Shown here: one piece after another, positions 36,135-44,775 of the stretch | How the letters are laid out: every line of letters begins with the position of its first letter | Position numbering within the stretch: the first letter of the stretch is position 1 | Made by a program: the position numbers and the translations under genes | DNA from: Lentzea jiangxiensis | GTDB lineage: Bacteria; Actinomycetota; Actinomycetes; Mycobacteriales; Pseudonocardiaceae | DNA: 64,000 nucleotides | Assembly (NCBI RefSeq): GCF_900104175.1 | Contig: NZ_FNIX01000002.1 | Location: 558,001 to 622,000, forward strand | Direction: 5' to 3' | Notes under the pieces: generated by a model | The model's input: the letters and a program-made list of their open reading frames with translations, nothing else | Databases searched by the model: none | Told to the model about the DNA's origin: nothing

Positions 36135-36677
36135 TCAGCGGCACCAGGACTGCACGGTCTCCTCGAAGTCCGGGAACTCCGCCCGCGCCTTGGCGAGCAC
36201 CTCGGCGGGCGTCCGCGGCTCGACCCCGGAGTGCTTCTCCGCGATCGCGCGGAGCTCCGGGTGGGGCACGCCGCTGTCCGTCCCGAACTCGACGGCCTCC
36301 TGCGGCCCGACGCCGCCCGCGAGCAACCACAGGAACTCACCCAGGTTCGCCGCGACGGGTCCGACCTCGCCCTCGGAACCGAAGAACACCACGGGCTGCC
36401 CGGTCAGCGGTCCCTCCCGCACCAGCCACAGCACGGCCATGCCGCCGGTGCCGTCCTTGCCGAAGAGCCGGAACCGGTCGCCGTCGAGCTCCTGGTTCCC
36501 GGTCCACGACCGGATCCAGTCGGTCGTGTCCCCGGCCGACTCGAACTCGTCGTACGGCTCGTAGTCGATGTTGGTCGGCGCCGGCTCGTCGCCCTCCTCG
36601 TCGTGGTCCCAGGGGAACTCGACACCGCTCAGGGCGGTCAGCGCGGCGGGGAAGGCGCGGTCGGCAGTGATCTCCAC
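36135..36677 (-). CDS. SMI1/KNR4 (SUKH)-like protein
   Basis: The 180-residue protein resembles SUKH-superfamily proteins in its central part: MAVLWLVREGPLTGQPVVFFGSEGEVGPVA-type strands followed by NLGEFLWLLAGGVGP, the usual AxNLxEFLxLLAxG helix. SUKH proteins are often immunity proteins against nuclease toxins in polymorphic toxin systems, but many actinobacterial copies are orphan. No toxin gene is adjacent. The flanking 204 bp (35931-36134) show no convincing gene. The family call is by pattern only. Confidence 0.65.
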   Translation of the reverse strand: MEITADRAFPAALTALSGVEFPWDHDEEGDEPAPTNIDYEPYDEFESAGDTTDWIRSWTGNQELDGDRFRLFGKDGTGGMAVLWLVREGPLTGQPVVFFGSEGEVGPVAANLGEFLWLLAGGVGPQEAVEFGTDSGVPHPELRAIAEKHSGVEPRTPAEVLAKARAEFPDFEETVQSWCR

Positions 36678-36961
36678 GCGCGCACGCTACTTCACGGGTC
36701 GCGCGTGGACGGAACCTCAGTCCGGGAGAGCGGGAATGGAGCGCTCAGGATCGTTGATCGGCACATCCAGCGCGTTCAGGTGAACATCCATTCGGGACCG
36801 ATGTGGAATCTCCTGCCAGGTCACGGTTTCCGCGAGGAGCGGCTGCTCTGATGGTGCGGACATCCGTCGCACGCGGGTGACAGCGGTTCGACCGGTCGGC
36901 GGGGCCCTTAACGTCGGCGGCCTGTTCCTGAACCGCATCCGCCCCAGAAGGGATCCCGCCC

Positions 36962-39286
36962 GTGCGAAGACGCTTGCCGGCGATGGCGCTGGCGACGGTG
37001 CTCGCCGGTAGCGCGCTCACCGCCGCCCTCCCCGTGGCCGCCCAGCCGTCCGTCTCGACGCTCACCAAGTCCGTCCAGGGCGTGGCCGACCCCGCCGCCC
37101 ACGGGGACGTCGCCACCTGGGTCGTGTCGTACTCCAGCGGTGCCAACGGTGCAGCGACCATCACCGACACCATCGGCGCCGGCCAGACCCTCGTGTCCGG
37201 CTCGCTGCGGGTGCCGCCGGGCTGGACCGGCACCGAGGGCAACCCCGTCAGCGCCACGAACCCGAACGTGCGCAACGGCGGCACCGCCCTCTCGAGCCTG
37301 CTCACCCCGCCCGTGCAGGCCAGCGCGAGCAGCACCGGCGGTGACGGCTTCACCCCGATCCTGCACCGGACGCCGGACGGGCGCCTGCAGGCGTGGAACG
37401 TCTACCACCACGTGGCCGAGGCCGGTCCCAAGCTCGTCTGCACCGACCTCACCACCAGCGCCCTCTGCGCGGGTGGCCCGTGGCCGAAACCGCTGAACAC
37501 GACGCCCGGCCCGTTCGGCGCGGGCAACACCGGGGACATCGCGAGCCCCCTCGAACCCCAGTACGTCCGCGACCCGGCCAACGCCGCCAGGGTCTACTAC
37601 TCCGCCACCACCGCCTCCTCGATCGGCGTGGCCTGCCTCGACCTCGCCGCGCCCGGCAACTGCGGGTACTGGCCGCTGATGCCGCGCTCCGGGGCGACGT
37701 TCGAGATGGCCGGGCTCGTCGAGGCCGGCGGGAACCTCTACGGCGTCGCGACTTCCGGGCACGTCGTGTGCTGGGCGATCGCCACCCGGGGTGCCTGCGC
37801 GGGTCAGCCGTACGCGCCGGTCGTGCCGCCGACCAACCACGGCGGCTACTACCTCGGTGCGCTGGCGGTGGCCGGGGGCAAGCTGTTCGCGTCGTCCTCG
37901 CAACAAGGCGCCAGGGCACCCGTGCTCGGGTGCTTCGACCCCGCCACCGCGGCCGCGTGCGCGGGCTGGCCCGCCCCGAAACCCTTGGGGCCGTTCGGGA
38001 ACTTCAGCTACAACGCCTACACCGCCTACAGCACGACGGGTGCGGAGGTCGGCGCGTGCTCCAGCACGACCGGCGGCCAGAACGTCACCACCTGCTATGC
38101 GGTCGACGGGTCGTCGCTGCCCGCGCCGTCGGCGCCCGCCGGGCTGGAGTCCAACGTCATCTCGTTCAACCCCGAGGTGATCCGCACCGGTGACCGGGTG
38201 CGCAGCTACCTCGGCATCTGGGGCGGCCCGTACTCGGGTGCCGCGGTGTGCCACGACTGGAGCACCGGGGCGTCGTGCGCCGGTCTGCCGGCGCGCATCA
38301 CCCACCCCACCGTGAACGGTGGCGACACGAGGGATTACGGCTACGCCCACGACGCGCCCACCGGGTGCCTGATCGGCCTCGGCGACGCCGGCGTGCTGTT
38401 CTCGATGGATCCTGACACGGGGGCGTCGCCATGCGTACGCAGTGGCGCCTCCGTGTCGCTCAACCCGGCGCAGTTCTACTGCGACGGCAAACCGCACGAC
38501 GTCACCTACGGCAAGGCCCGGCTCACCGGTGTGACACCGGCGAACGTGAACTTCGGCGCGTCGACCGTCAAGGCCGTCGACCAAGGCGGGAACCCCGTCA
38601 GCACACCGGGTTTCGCGCCGGACGGCACCGTCGACCTGACCGGGGTCTCCGCCGCCTCGCTGACCGTGACGGCGTCGATCGTGCTGAACAACGCGTCCGA
38701 CTTCGGCGGCGGCAACCAGCCGGCGCTGGTCGTGGAGTTCACCGGTGACGCACCGCAGATCTGCTTCCGCACCAACATTTCCGCGGAGTGCTCGGTCACG
38801 TCCGTCGCCAACACCGCGGGCGGCACCGACGCGACCGGCGGGTTCACCTCCAACACCGTGACGCGGCAGGTCGCACCCGGTGCGTCGTGCCTGCCGAACG
38901 TGGTGGTGAACAAGGAGATCTGCGGCTCGCACACCCCCGCCCACTGCAAGGCGGGCGGTTCGGGCCCGTGGGTGAAGCAAGCACCCGTGGGCGTGCTCGG
39001 ACTGTTGCACGCCACCGCGTACTGGCGGATCACCGTGACCAACAACGGCCCGATCGCCGTCACCGACGCCTACGTGCTCGACGACGTGGAACCGTCCTGC
39101 CACACCGGCCCGTTCTCGCTGCAACCGGGTGAGTCGAAGCGGGTGCACTGCTCGACCTACGCGTTGCTCTCGCTCTTCCCCCTGATCAACGAGGCGAAGG
39201 CGAAGTACACGCCGGTGAACGGCACGAGGCTCTACACCGCCTGGTCGTCCGCCAAGGCCTGCTCACTGCTCTGCGCGCTGAACTGA
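36962..39286 (+). CDS. Secreted protein with DUF11-like ends and repeated Cys-pair motifs
   Basis: The 774-residue protein starts with a Sec signal (MRRRLPAMALATVLAGSALTAALPVAAQ). Residues about 35-100 and about 690-770 look like DUF11-type adhesive beta domains (VTNNGPIAVTDAYVLDDVEP). Between them are at least five units of the form C-x-D-(x)-C-x-G-x-P. They are CTDLTTSALCAGG, CLDLAAPGNCGYW, CWAIATRGACAGQP, CFDPATAAACAGWP and CHDWSTGASCAGLP, at about residues 160, 224, 269, 323 and 430. This spacing suggests a beta-propeller with disulfide-closed blades. There is no LPXTG or membrane anchor, so release or cell-wall association is likely. The ribosome site AGAAGGGA precedes GTG 36962. Confidence 0.85.
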   Translation: MRRRLPAMALATVLAGSALTAALPVAAQPSVSTLTKSVQGVADPAAHGDVATWVVSYSSGANGAATITDTIGAGQTLVSGSLRVPPGWTGTEGNPVSATNPNVRNGGTALSSLLTPPVQASASSTGGDGFTPILHRTPDGRLQAWNVYHHVAEAGPKLVCTDLTTSALCAGGPWPKPLNTTPGPFGAGNTGDIASPLEPQYVRDPANAARVYYSATTASSIGVACLDLAAPGNCGYWPLMPRSGATFEMAGLVEAGGNLYGVATSGHVVCWAIATRGACAGQPYAPVVPPTNHGGYYLGALAVAGGKLFASSSQQGARAPVLGCFDPATAAACAGWPAPKPLGPFGNFSYNAYTAYSTTGAEVGACSSTTGGQNVTTCYAVDGSSLPAPSAPAGLESNVISFNPEVIRTGDRVRSYLGIWGGPYSGAAVCHDWSTGASCAGLPARITHPTVNGGDTRDYGYAHDAPTGCLIGLGDAGVLFSMDPDTGASPCVRSGASVSLNPAQFYCDGKPHDVTYGKARLTGVTPANVNFGASTVKAVDQGGNPVSTPGFAPDGTVDLTGVSAASLTVTASIVLNNASDFGGGNQPALVVEFTGDAPQICFRTNISAECSVTSVANTAGGTDATGGFTSNTVTRQVAPGASCLPNVVVNKEICGSHTPAHCKAGGSGPWVKQAPVGVLGLLHATAYWRITVTNNGPIAVTDAYVLDDVEPSCHTGPFSLQPGESKRVHCSTYALLSLFPLINEAKAKYTPVNGTRLYTAWSSAKACSLLCALN

Positions 39287-40522
39287 CCTCCGCGGACTCG
39301 CCGCGGCCGGGCTGGAACCACCACCAGCCCGGCCGCCCCGAGCGGTCATCGCCGCCAGTGCCACCACGACCGCGGGAACGGCGGCGGCACCGGTGAAGGC
39401 CAGCACCACCAGCACGACCACGAAGGCGGCCGCCGCGGCGACGCGCACCCCGCCGTCCAGCAGCCGCCACGCCGCCGCCGTGCACCCGAGGTACACCACC
39501 AGGAACAACGCACTGGGAACGGTCACCAGTGACTCGAGCTCCAGCACCCCGCCGGCGAGCAGGCCGATCAGCACGACGCCGGAGGCGAGGATCGCGAGGT
39601 TCAGCCACCGGGGCGGCGTGTCCGCGTCGTCGTGGGGCTTCGTCAGGGTGCGCGCCAGGTTCGCGGCACCGGAGACGTAGGCGTTGATCGTGCCCATCGT
39701 GAGGACGACCGCGCACACCGACGCCAGCACCACACCGGCCGGGCCGACGGCGAGCACCAGCAGTTTCGCGACGGGCGTGGAACTCCCCGCCTCCGGCCCC
39801 AGCGCCGCCACGGTCACCGCCGCCAGCGACAGGTAGAGCAGGCTGGTGACGACGAGCGTGGTGGCGACGATCCTCGGCAGCTGCCGGCGCGGGTCCGCGA
39901 GCCTCGCCGTGAGCGGTGCGGCGGCCTCCCAGCCGACGAACGACAGCATCAGCGGCGCCGCGGCCGTCCCGATCGCGGCCCACCCGTGCGGTGCGAACGG
40001 CGTCCAGTTCGCGGCCTCAGCGGCCGTGGCTCCGCCGATGACGCTGACCGCCACCACCACCAGCAGCAACACGACGAGTCCGAACTGGACGGTCGACGAC
40101 GTCCGCAGGCCGCGGGACGTGATCGCGAGGACCGCCACCAGGATCGCGGCGGCGAGGAGGCAGGCGGTGACGCGGCCGGCCCCGGCGAGCTCGGCGACGT
40201 ATGCACCGCCGATCACGCACACGATCGGGGCACCCGCGACGATCCCGGCGAGGAAGCACCACGACGTCGCCGCCGACGCCCGGCGGCCGAGCCCGAGCGC
40301 CACGTAACCCCGGACCCCGTCCGCGGACGGCAGCCGGATGCCCAGCGCGGCGAAGACCCAGCCCAGCAGACCGGAGAGCACCAGCAGCGCGGCCCAGGTC
40401 ACGACGGACGCCGGACCGGCCAGGGCGGCGGTCAGCCCCGGCAGCATCAGCAGGCCGGGACCGAGCAGGGCGCCGACGTACATCGCCGAGCCGCGCACCA
40501 CGGACAGGGGAGAGGAGGACAT
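39263..40522 (-). CDS. APC-superfamily amino acid permease
   Basis: The 419-residue polytopic protein has about twelve hydrophobic segments. The first segment, SAMYVGALLGPGLLMLPGLTAALAGPAS, holds the glycine-rich unwound helix of APC transporters, similar to YjeH exporters. FVGWEAAAPLTARLADPRRQLPR is the conserved loop after TM6. Amino acid export or uptake is likely. The gene overlaps the secreted-protein gene by 24 bp in a tail-to-tail manner, and it is divergent from an Lrp-type regulator that probably controls it. Substrate unknown. Confidence 0.86.
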   Translation of the reverse strand: MSSSPLSVVRGSAMYVGALLGPGLLMLPGLTAALAGPASVVTWAALLVLSGLLGWVFAALGIRLPSADGVRGYVALGLGRRASAATSWCFLAGIVAGAPIVCVIGGAYVAELAGAGRVTACLLAAAILVAVLAITSRGLRTSSTVQFGLVVLLLVVVAVSVIGGATAAEAANWTPFAPHGWAAIGTAAAPLMLSFVGWEAAAPLTARLADPRRQLPRIVATTLVVTSLLYLSLAAVTVAALGPEAGSSTPVAKLLVLAVGPAGVVLASVCAVVLTMGTINAYVSGAANLARTLTKPHDDADTPPRWLNLAILASGVVLIGLLAGGVLELESLVTVPSALFLVVYLGCTAAAWRLLDGGVRVAAAAAFVVVLVVLAFTGAAAVPAVVVALAAMTARGGRAGGGSSPAAASPRRSVQRAEQ

Positions 40523-40612
40523 GGACGAATTCTGCGGCGCGGAGCACGGCAGCCGCTGCGAAGTTGAAGCGCCTGGAACCGGTCACGTGCAACTCAGTTG
40601 CGCAGGAGCACG

Positions 40613-40628
40613 GAATATCCGAATATTC
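40613..40628. promoter_or_regulatory. Candidate Lrp/AsnC operator
   Basis: Perfect inverted repeat GAATAT-CCGA-ATATTC in otherwise GC-rich sequence, six bases before the Lrp ATG and in the divergent gap with the APC permease. AT-rich interrupted dyads of this length are usual for Lrp-family proteins. Confidence 0.6.
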
Positions 40629-40633
40629 TGCAC

Positions 40634-41107
40634 ATGGAGAGGTTCGACGCCGTCGACAGGGCGATCCTGCGGAGGCTCCAGATCGACGGCCGGGTGCCGA
40701 ACAACGAGCTGGCCGAAGCGGTGCGCCTCTCGCCGTCCGCCTGCCTGCGCCGCGTCCGCGCCCTGGAGAGCGCCGGGATCATCGCGGGCTACCGGGCCGA
40801 GCTCGACCGGGCGAAGGCGGGCCTCGGCCTCACGGTGTTCCTGGAGCTCAAGGTGACCGGCCACTCCGCGGAGGCGGCGCGCGAGGTGGAGGAGGCGTTG
40901 CTCGCGATCCCGGCGGTGGTGGCGTGCCACCTCGTCACGGGCTCCGCCGACTTCTTCGTCGAGGGCGTGCTGCCCGACCTGCCGTCCTACGAGCCGTTGC
41001 TGCTCGAGCACGTGCTGGCGATCCCCGTCGTGGTCGACGTGCGCAGCTCGTTCGCGATCCGGACCATGCGCTCGCGCGGCCCGCTGCCGGTCGGCCACCT
41101 GAGGTGA
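40634..41107 (+). CDS. Lrp/AsnC-family transcriptional regulator
   Basis: The 157-residue protein has the AsnC helix-turn-helix (DRAILRRLQIDGRVPNNELAEAVRLSPSACLRRVRALES) and a RAM effector domain (VTGHSAEAAREVEEALLAIPAVVACHLVTGSADFFVE). It likely senses an amino acid and controls the divergent APC permease through the dyad at 40613-40628. ATG 40634 starts six bases after the dyad, so autoregulation is expected. Confidence 0.9.
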   Translation: MERFDAVDRAILRRLQIDGRVPNNELAEAVRLSPSACLRRVRALESAGIIAGYRAELDRAKAGLGLTVFLELKVTGHSAEAAREVEEALLAIPAVVACHLVTGSADFFVEGVLPDLPSYEPLLLEHVLAIPVVVDVRSSFAIRTMRSRGPLPVGHLR

Positions 41108-41114
41108 GCGGGCG

Positions 41115-41942
41115 TCACGGTCGCCTGATCACGGCCAGCGCGTGCTCGCGGGCCGGGGCGCTCAGCCGGCTGTTCAGCTCCTCGAACAGCGCCTCGGCCG
41201 TCACCCCGTTCCAGCCCGGCGGCAGCAGGGACAGGGGCAGGCCGGGATCGCTGTAGGGCAGACGCCGCCACTGGGTCAGCATCGGCACGTACGTCTGGAA
41301 CGCCTGCTCGGCGGTCGTGATGCCGGCGTCGAGGATCGGGCGGTGGCGCCGGACGAAGTCCGCGTAGAGGTCCGCCAGCTCGTCGAGGTCCCACCACGCG
41401 CGCACCTTGGAGCGCAGGTCGCCGAACGCGAAGTGCTGACCGGCGAAGAGGTCCACGTACTCGGCCAGGCCGCGCCGCGCCAGGCTCCGGCGGGTCTCGG
41501 TGGCGAGGTTGCCCGGAGCGACCCAGACGCCGGGGGCGGCGGTGCCGAAACCGAGCTGGGTCAGGCTGGTGCGCAGCTCGTGGCGCTTCTCGCGTTCGGA
41601 CTCGGGCACGGAGAACACGACGACGAGCCAGCCGTCCTCGGTGGTGGCGCGGCGGCGTTCGAAGATCCGCGCGTCCCCCTCGGCGAGGGTCTCGAGCGTC
41701 GGTTCGGCGAGGGCGTACCCGGCGGCGCCGTCGCGGCGGTCGGCGCGGACCACGCCGCGCCGCTTCAACCGGGAGATCGACGAGCGCACGGCCTGGCCCT
41801 CGACGCCCAGGTCCGCCATGAGCTGCACGACCGAGGCCACCGAGAGCCAGTTGTCCTCGCCGCGCGCGTACAGGCCGAAGATCGTGATGATGAGCGGGCC
41901 GAGCCGGTCGCGCCCGGCGGGAGCCGCGGCCTCCGCGGTCAT
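41115..41942 (-). CDS. PaaX-family transcriptional regulator
   Basis: The 275-residue protein has a PaaX N-terminal winged helix (IITIFGLYARGEDNWLSVASVVQLMADLGVEGQAVRSSISRLKRRGVV) and a C-terminal PaaX domain (HFAFGDLRSKVRAWWDLDELADLYADF). PaaX represses phenylacetyl-CoA catabolism and is released by the CoA thioester. Here it is the last gene of the RidA-FAH-PaaX operon beside an aryl-CoA ligase. The inferred inducer is therefore the aryl-CoA formed by the ligase at 44776. Confidence 0.9.
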   Translation of the reverse strand: MTAEAAAPAGRDRLGPLIITIFGLYARGEDNWLSVASVVQLMADLGVEGQAVRSSISRLKRRGVVRADRRDGAAGYALAEPTLETLAEGDARIFERRRATTEDGWLVVVFSVPESEREKRHELRTSLTQLGFGTAAPGVWVAPGNLATETRRSLARRGLAEYVDLFAGQHFAFGDLRSKVRAWWDLDELADLYADFVRRHRPILDAGITTAEQAFQTYVPMLTQWRRLPYSDPGLPLSLLPPGWNGVTAEALFEELNSRLSAPAREHALAVIRRP

Positions 41943-41976
41943 GTCCGCGACGTCCAGTGCCCTCTCCTCACCTCGA

Positions 41977-42849
41977 TCAGCTGCCGGGAAGAGTATCGCC
42001 CGGCCCGCCGAGGTCGGTCAGCCTCACGGTGTTGCGCAGCTCGCCGAGCCCGCTGACCCGCGTCACCACCACGTCGCCGTCGCGCAGGAAGACCTGCGGC
42101 TCGCGGGCGTTGCCGACGCCGCTGGGCGTGCCGGTGAGGACCACGTCGCCGGCGCGCAGGGTCATGCCGTGGCTCAGCTCGGCGATGATCCGCGCGAACG
42201 AGAACGCCATCTGCCCGCTGGAGGCGTTCTGCAGCAGCACGCCGTTGACCTCGCACTGCACCTGCAGCCGCGTCAGGTCGTCGATCTCGTCGGGCGTCGT
42301 CACCCACGGGCCGAGCGGCATCGTGGCGTCGAGGCTCTTGCCCTTGAGCCACTGCCCGCCATGTGCACGCTGGAGATCGCGCTGCGACACGTCGTTCGCG
42401 ACGAGGAAGCCGAACACGTGGTCCAGCGCCTTCTCCTCCGGGATCGACCTGCCGTCGCGGCCGATGACCATCGCGATCTCGGCCTCGTAGTCCCACTTCC
42501 GCGACAGCCGCGGGTCGTAGGCGATGTCGTCGAACGGGCCGATGACCGTGTCCGGCCCCTTGGTGAAGAAGGCCGGTCGCTCCGGGAGGGACGCAGGGTC
42601 CTGCCCCTCGCGCTTGCCCTTCGACTCCTCGAAGTGGTCGAGGTAGTTCCAGCCGGTGCACAGGACGTCGCGGTTGAAGCGGTGCAACGGCGACTCCAGC
42701 CGCACCCGCGACAACGGCACGCTTCCGTCGGGAACGACCTCCGCACCGCGCACCACGTCGTCGGCCGTCGCGGTCAGCAGCGTGATCGAGTCGCCGTCCA
42801 CGACGCCGCCGCGCCGCACGCCGTCGACTCTCACCGAAGCCAGCTTCAC
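41977..42849 (-). CDS. Fumarylacetoacetate-hydrolase-family protein
   Basis: The 290-residue protein has an N-terminal strand region (MKLASVRVDGVRRGGVVDGD) and the FAH catalytic core: NYLDHFEES, KWDYEAEIAMVIGRDGR with metal-binding Glu residues, GFLVANDVSQRDLQ, GKSLDATMPLGPWV and LTGTPSGVG. Family members hydrolyse or decarboxylate acylpyruvates from aromatic ring cleavage. In this cluster it may act on a ring-opened product. GTG 42849 follows GGAGGAGG. The FAH family is certain, the substrate unknown. Confidence 0.88.
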   Translation of the reverse strand: MKLASVRVDGVRRGGVVDGDSITLLTATADDVVRGAEVVPDGSVPLSRVRLESPLHRFNRDVLCTGWNYLDHFEESKGKREGQDPASLPERPAFFTKGPDTVIGPFDDIAYDPRLSRKWDYEAEIAMVIGRDGRSIPEEKALDHVFGFLVANDVSQRDLQRAHGGQWLKGKSLDATMPLGPWVTTPDEIDDLTRLQVQCEVNGVLLQNASSGQMAFSFARIIAELSHGMTLRAGDVVLTGTPSGVGNAREPQVFLRDGDVVVTRVSGLGELRNTVRLTDLGGPGDTLPGS

Positions 42850-42907
42850 CCGCGGACCTCCTCCGATATTGCGTTCACATTCCGTGGATCATGAAAACGC
42901 TATCGAT

Positions 42908-43324
42908 TCAGCTCGGGCGGACCAGGCGTTCCTCCGGGATCACCGCGACCCCGAGGATCTCGATCAGCGCCTCCGGCTGCCACAGCGCGGTGCAGCCGAT
43001 GCCCGCCATGGCGGGGTAGACCGGTCCGGCGAGCTCGCGCCACACCTCCCCGATCTCCTTGCCGTGCGCCTGGTAGCCGGGGATGTCGGTGAGGTAGATC
43101 GTGATGCTGACCAGGTCTTCCGGTTCGCCGCCCGCCGCGCGCAGCGTCGTCAGGACGTTGCCGAACGCCTGGCGGAACTGCTCGACGATCCCACCGGGAA
43201 CGATCTTCATGTCGGCGTCCAGCGCCGTCTGGCCGCCGAGGTGGAGGGTGTTGCCGGCGAGCGTGCCGTGGGAGTAGCCGCTCGGCTTCGGAAGACTGGC
43301 CGGGTTCACTGCTGCGGGCCTCAT
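42908..43324 (-). CDS. RidA/YjgF-family enamine deaminase
   Basis: The 138-residue protein shows RidA features: LHLGGQTALDADMKIVPGGIVEQFRQAFGNV, VSITIYLTDIP and PAMAGIGCTALWQPEALIEI. RidA proteins hydrolyse enamine/imine intermediates, and relatives include 2-aminomuconate deaminase. The FAD/OYE fusion downstream would turn 2-aminobenzoyl-CoA into an enamine, so a dedicated deaminase makes sense. ATG 43324 lacks a ribosome site and has TAGTGT eight bases upstream on its strand, suggesting a leaderless transcript. Confidence 0.87.
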   Translation of the reverse strand: MRPAAVNPASLPKPSGYSHGTLAGNTLHLGGQTALDADMKIVPGGIVEQFRQAFGNVLTTLRAAGGEPEDLVSITIYLTDIPGYQAHGKEIGEVWRELAGPVYPAMAGIGCTALWQPEALIEILGVAVIPEERLVRPS

Positions 43325-43326
43325 GA

Positions 43327-43359
43327 GTATTGACACTATCTGACGGTCGTGAAGAATAC
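43327..43359. promoter_or_regulatory. Divergent promoter/operator region of the aryl-CoA cluster
   Basis: On the plus strand, TTGACA (43330-43335), an 18-base spacer and GAATAC (43354-43359) form a good promoter ending five bases before the cupin ATG. The edges form an inverted repeat GTATT/AATAC (43327-43331 and 43355-43359) that could be bound by PaaX. The gap is only 40 bp, so both operons share it. Confidence 0.55.
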
Positions 43360-43364
43360 GAGAT

Positions 43365-43847
43365 ATGGAGCCCGACCTGAGCAGGTACCAGCTCGAAGGC
43401 GACAACTCGATGTACCGGCTGCCGAGTGGCCTGGTGGCGCCGGTCGTGACGCGCGGGGGTGCCGAGAACCCGGACACCGCGGACTCCGGTGGCGCGGTCC
43501 GGATCTCGGGCGTGAGCATCCAGCACACCCCGGCGACGAAGCTGTGGTTCGGCAAGGTCACCAACGAACCCGGCTACCGCTCGGTGACCCACCACCACGG
43601 CGAGGCCGAGACCGGCGGCTACGTGCTGTCCGGGCGTGCGCGGATCTACTTCGGCGAGAAGTTCGAGGACTACGTGGACATGGAGGAGGGCGACTGGGTC
43701 TTCGTGCCGCCCTTCATGCCGCACATCGAATGCAACCTCTCGCGCAACAACCCGCTCACGTGGATGACGACGCGCACGCCCGAGAACATCGTCGTGAACC
43801 TCGACGACGTCCCGGACGAAGAGCTCCGCGACTGGCTGACCCGATGA
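43365..43847 (+). CDS. Small single-domain cupin protein
   Basis: The 160-residue cupin carries VTHHHGEAETGGYVLSGRARIYFG (metal-binding His, His, Glu of motif 1) and GDWVFVPPFMPHIECN (motif 2 His). Size is far below bicupin gentisate dioxygenases (about 350 aa), so ring cleavage is not assured; isomerase, dioxygenase or binding roles are open. It is the first gene of the rightward operon and overlaps the thioesterase by 4 bp, so it belongs to the pathway. Confidence 0.85.
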   Translation: MEPDLSRYQLEGDNSMYRLPSGLVAPVVTRGGAENPDTADSGGAVRISGVSIQHTPATKLWFGKVTNEPGYRSVTHHHGEAETGGYVLSGRARIYFGEKFEDYVDMEEGDWVFVPPFMPHIECNLSRNNPLTWMTTRTPENIVVNLDDVPDEELRDWLTR

Positions 43848-44749
43848 CCGCCGGGATGCTCGCGACATCCGAGATCTTCACGTCGGCGATCACGCTGGAG
43901 CAGGCCGAGCCGGAGCACTTCGACCTCGCCTTCACCGCCGTCACCCAGCCCTGCCCGTGGCCCAAGGCGTACGGCGGTGACCTGGTCGCCGCGGCGGTGG
44001 CCGCCGCGATGCGCTCGGTCTCCGACGGCAAGACCGTGCACTCGATGCACAGCTACTTCCTGCGCCCCGCCGACATCGGCGCCCCGGTGCGGTACGAGGT
44101 CGAGCTGCTGCGCGACGGCCGCGGCTACAGCACCCGGCAGGTCCGCGGCTACCAGAACGGCAAACCCCTCTACACCTGCCTGGCGAACTTCGCCGCCGGC
44201 GAGCCGGGCGGCACCTTCCGGGCCGAGGTCGCCGCCGACGTGCCCGGTCCCGAGGACCTGCCCAGCTCGGCGGACTTCCTCGCCGCGCGCGGCGGCGGCA
44301 CCATGACCGGCGAGTCGAAGGCGTACTGGTCGGGTGGCCGCAGCTTCGACATGCGGCACGTTCCCGGCCCGGTCTACCTCGCTGTCGAGGGCGAGAAGGT
44401 CCCGCGCCAGGCGGTGTGGGTGAAGCCGTTCGACCCGCTGCGCCCCGTCGAGGGGCTGACCGCGGCGCAACGGGACCTGGCCGCCCTCGCCTACGTCTGC
44501 GACTACACGATCCTGGAGCCGGTCCTGCGCGTGCTCGACCTGCCGTGGGCGAGGCCGGGCCTCGTCACCGCGAGCCTCGACCACGCCATGTGGTTCCACC
44601 GCGAGAGCCCGGTCGGCGACTGGCTGCTCTACGTGCAGGAGGCCGTCGCCGCCGACTCGGGCCGCGGTCTGGGGTACGGCCGCTTCTTCACCCGCGATGG
44701 TGTGCACATCGCGACCGTTGCCCAGGAGGGCATGATCCGCGCTTCCTGA
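43844..44749 (+). CDS. Acyl-CoA thioesterase II (TesB-like double hotdog)
   Basis: The 301-residue protein has two hotdog domains typical of TesB/PaaI-II enzymes: WPKAYGGDLVAAAVAAAMRSV and VHSMHSYFLRPADIGAPVRYEVELLRDGRGYSTRQVRG in the first, ASLDHAMWFHRESPVGDWLLYVQEAVAA in the second. It would hydrolyse an aryl-CoA or pathway acyl-CoA, releasing CoA, for example gentisyl-CoA if the substrate is salicylate. ATG 43844 overlaps the cupin stop. Confidence 0.86.
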   Translation: MTAGMLATSEIFTSAITLEQAEPEHFDLAFTAVTQPCPWPKAYGGDLVAAAVAAAMRSVSDGKTVHSMHSYFLRPADIGAPVRYEVELLRDGRGYSTRQVRGYQNGKPLYTCLANFAAGEPGGTFRAEVAADVPGPEDLPSSADFLAARGGGTMTGESKAYWSGGRSFDMRHVPGPVYLAVEGEKVPRQAVWVKPFDPLRPVEGLTAAQRDLAALAYVCDYTILEPVLRVLDLPWARPGLVTASLDHAMWFHRESPVGDWLLYVQEAVAADSGRGLGYGRFFTRDGVHIATVAQEGMIRAS

Positions 44750-44775
44750 CCCGCCGCCCGCGGAAGGACTCACCG

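Noticed and set aside
43365..43847. Calling the small cupin a gentisate 1,2-dioxygenase
   Set aside because: Gentisate dioxygenases are bicupins of about twice this length; only one cupin domain is present.
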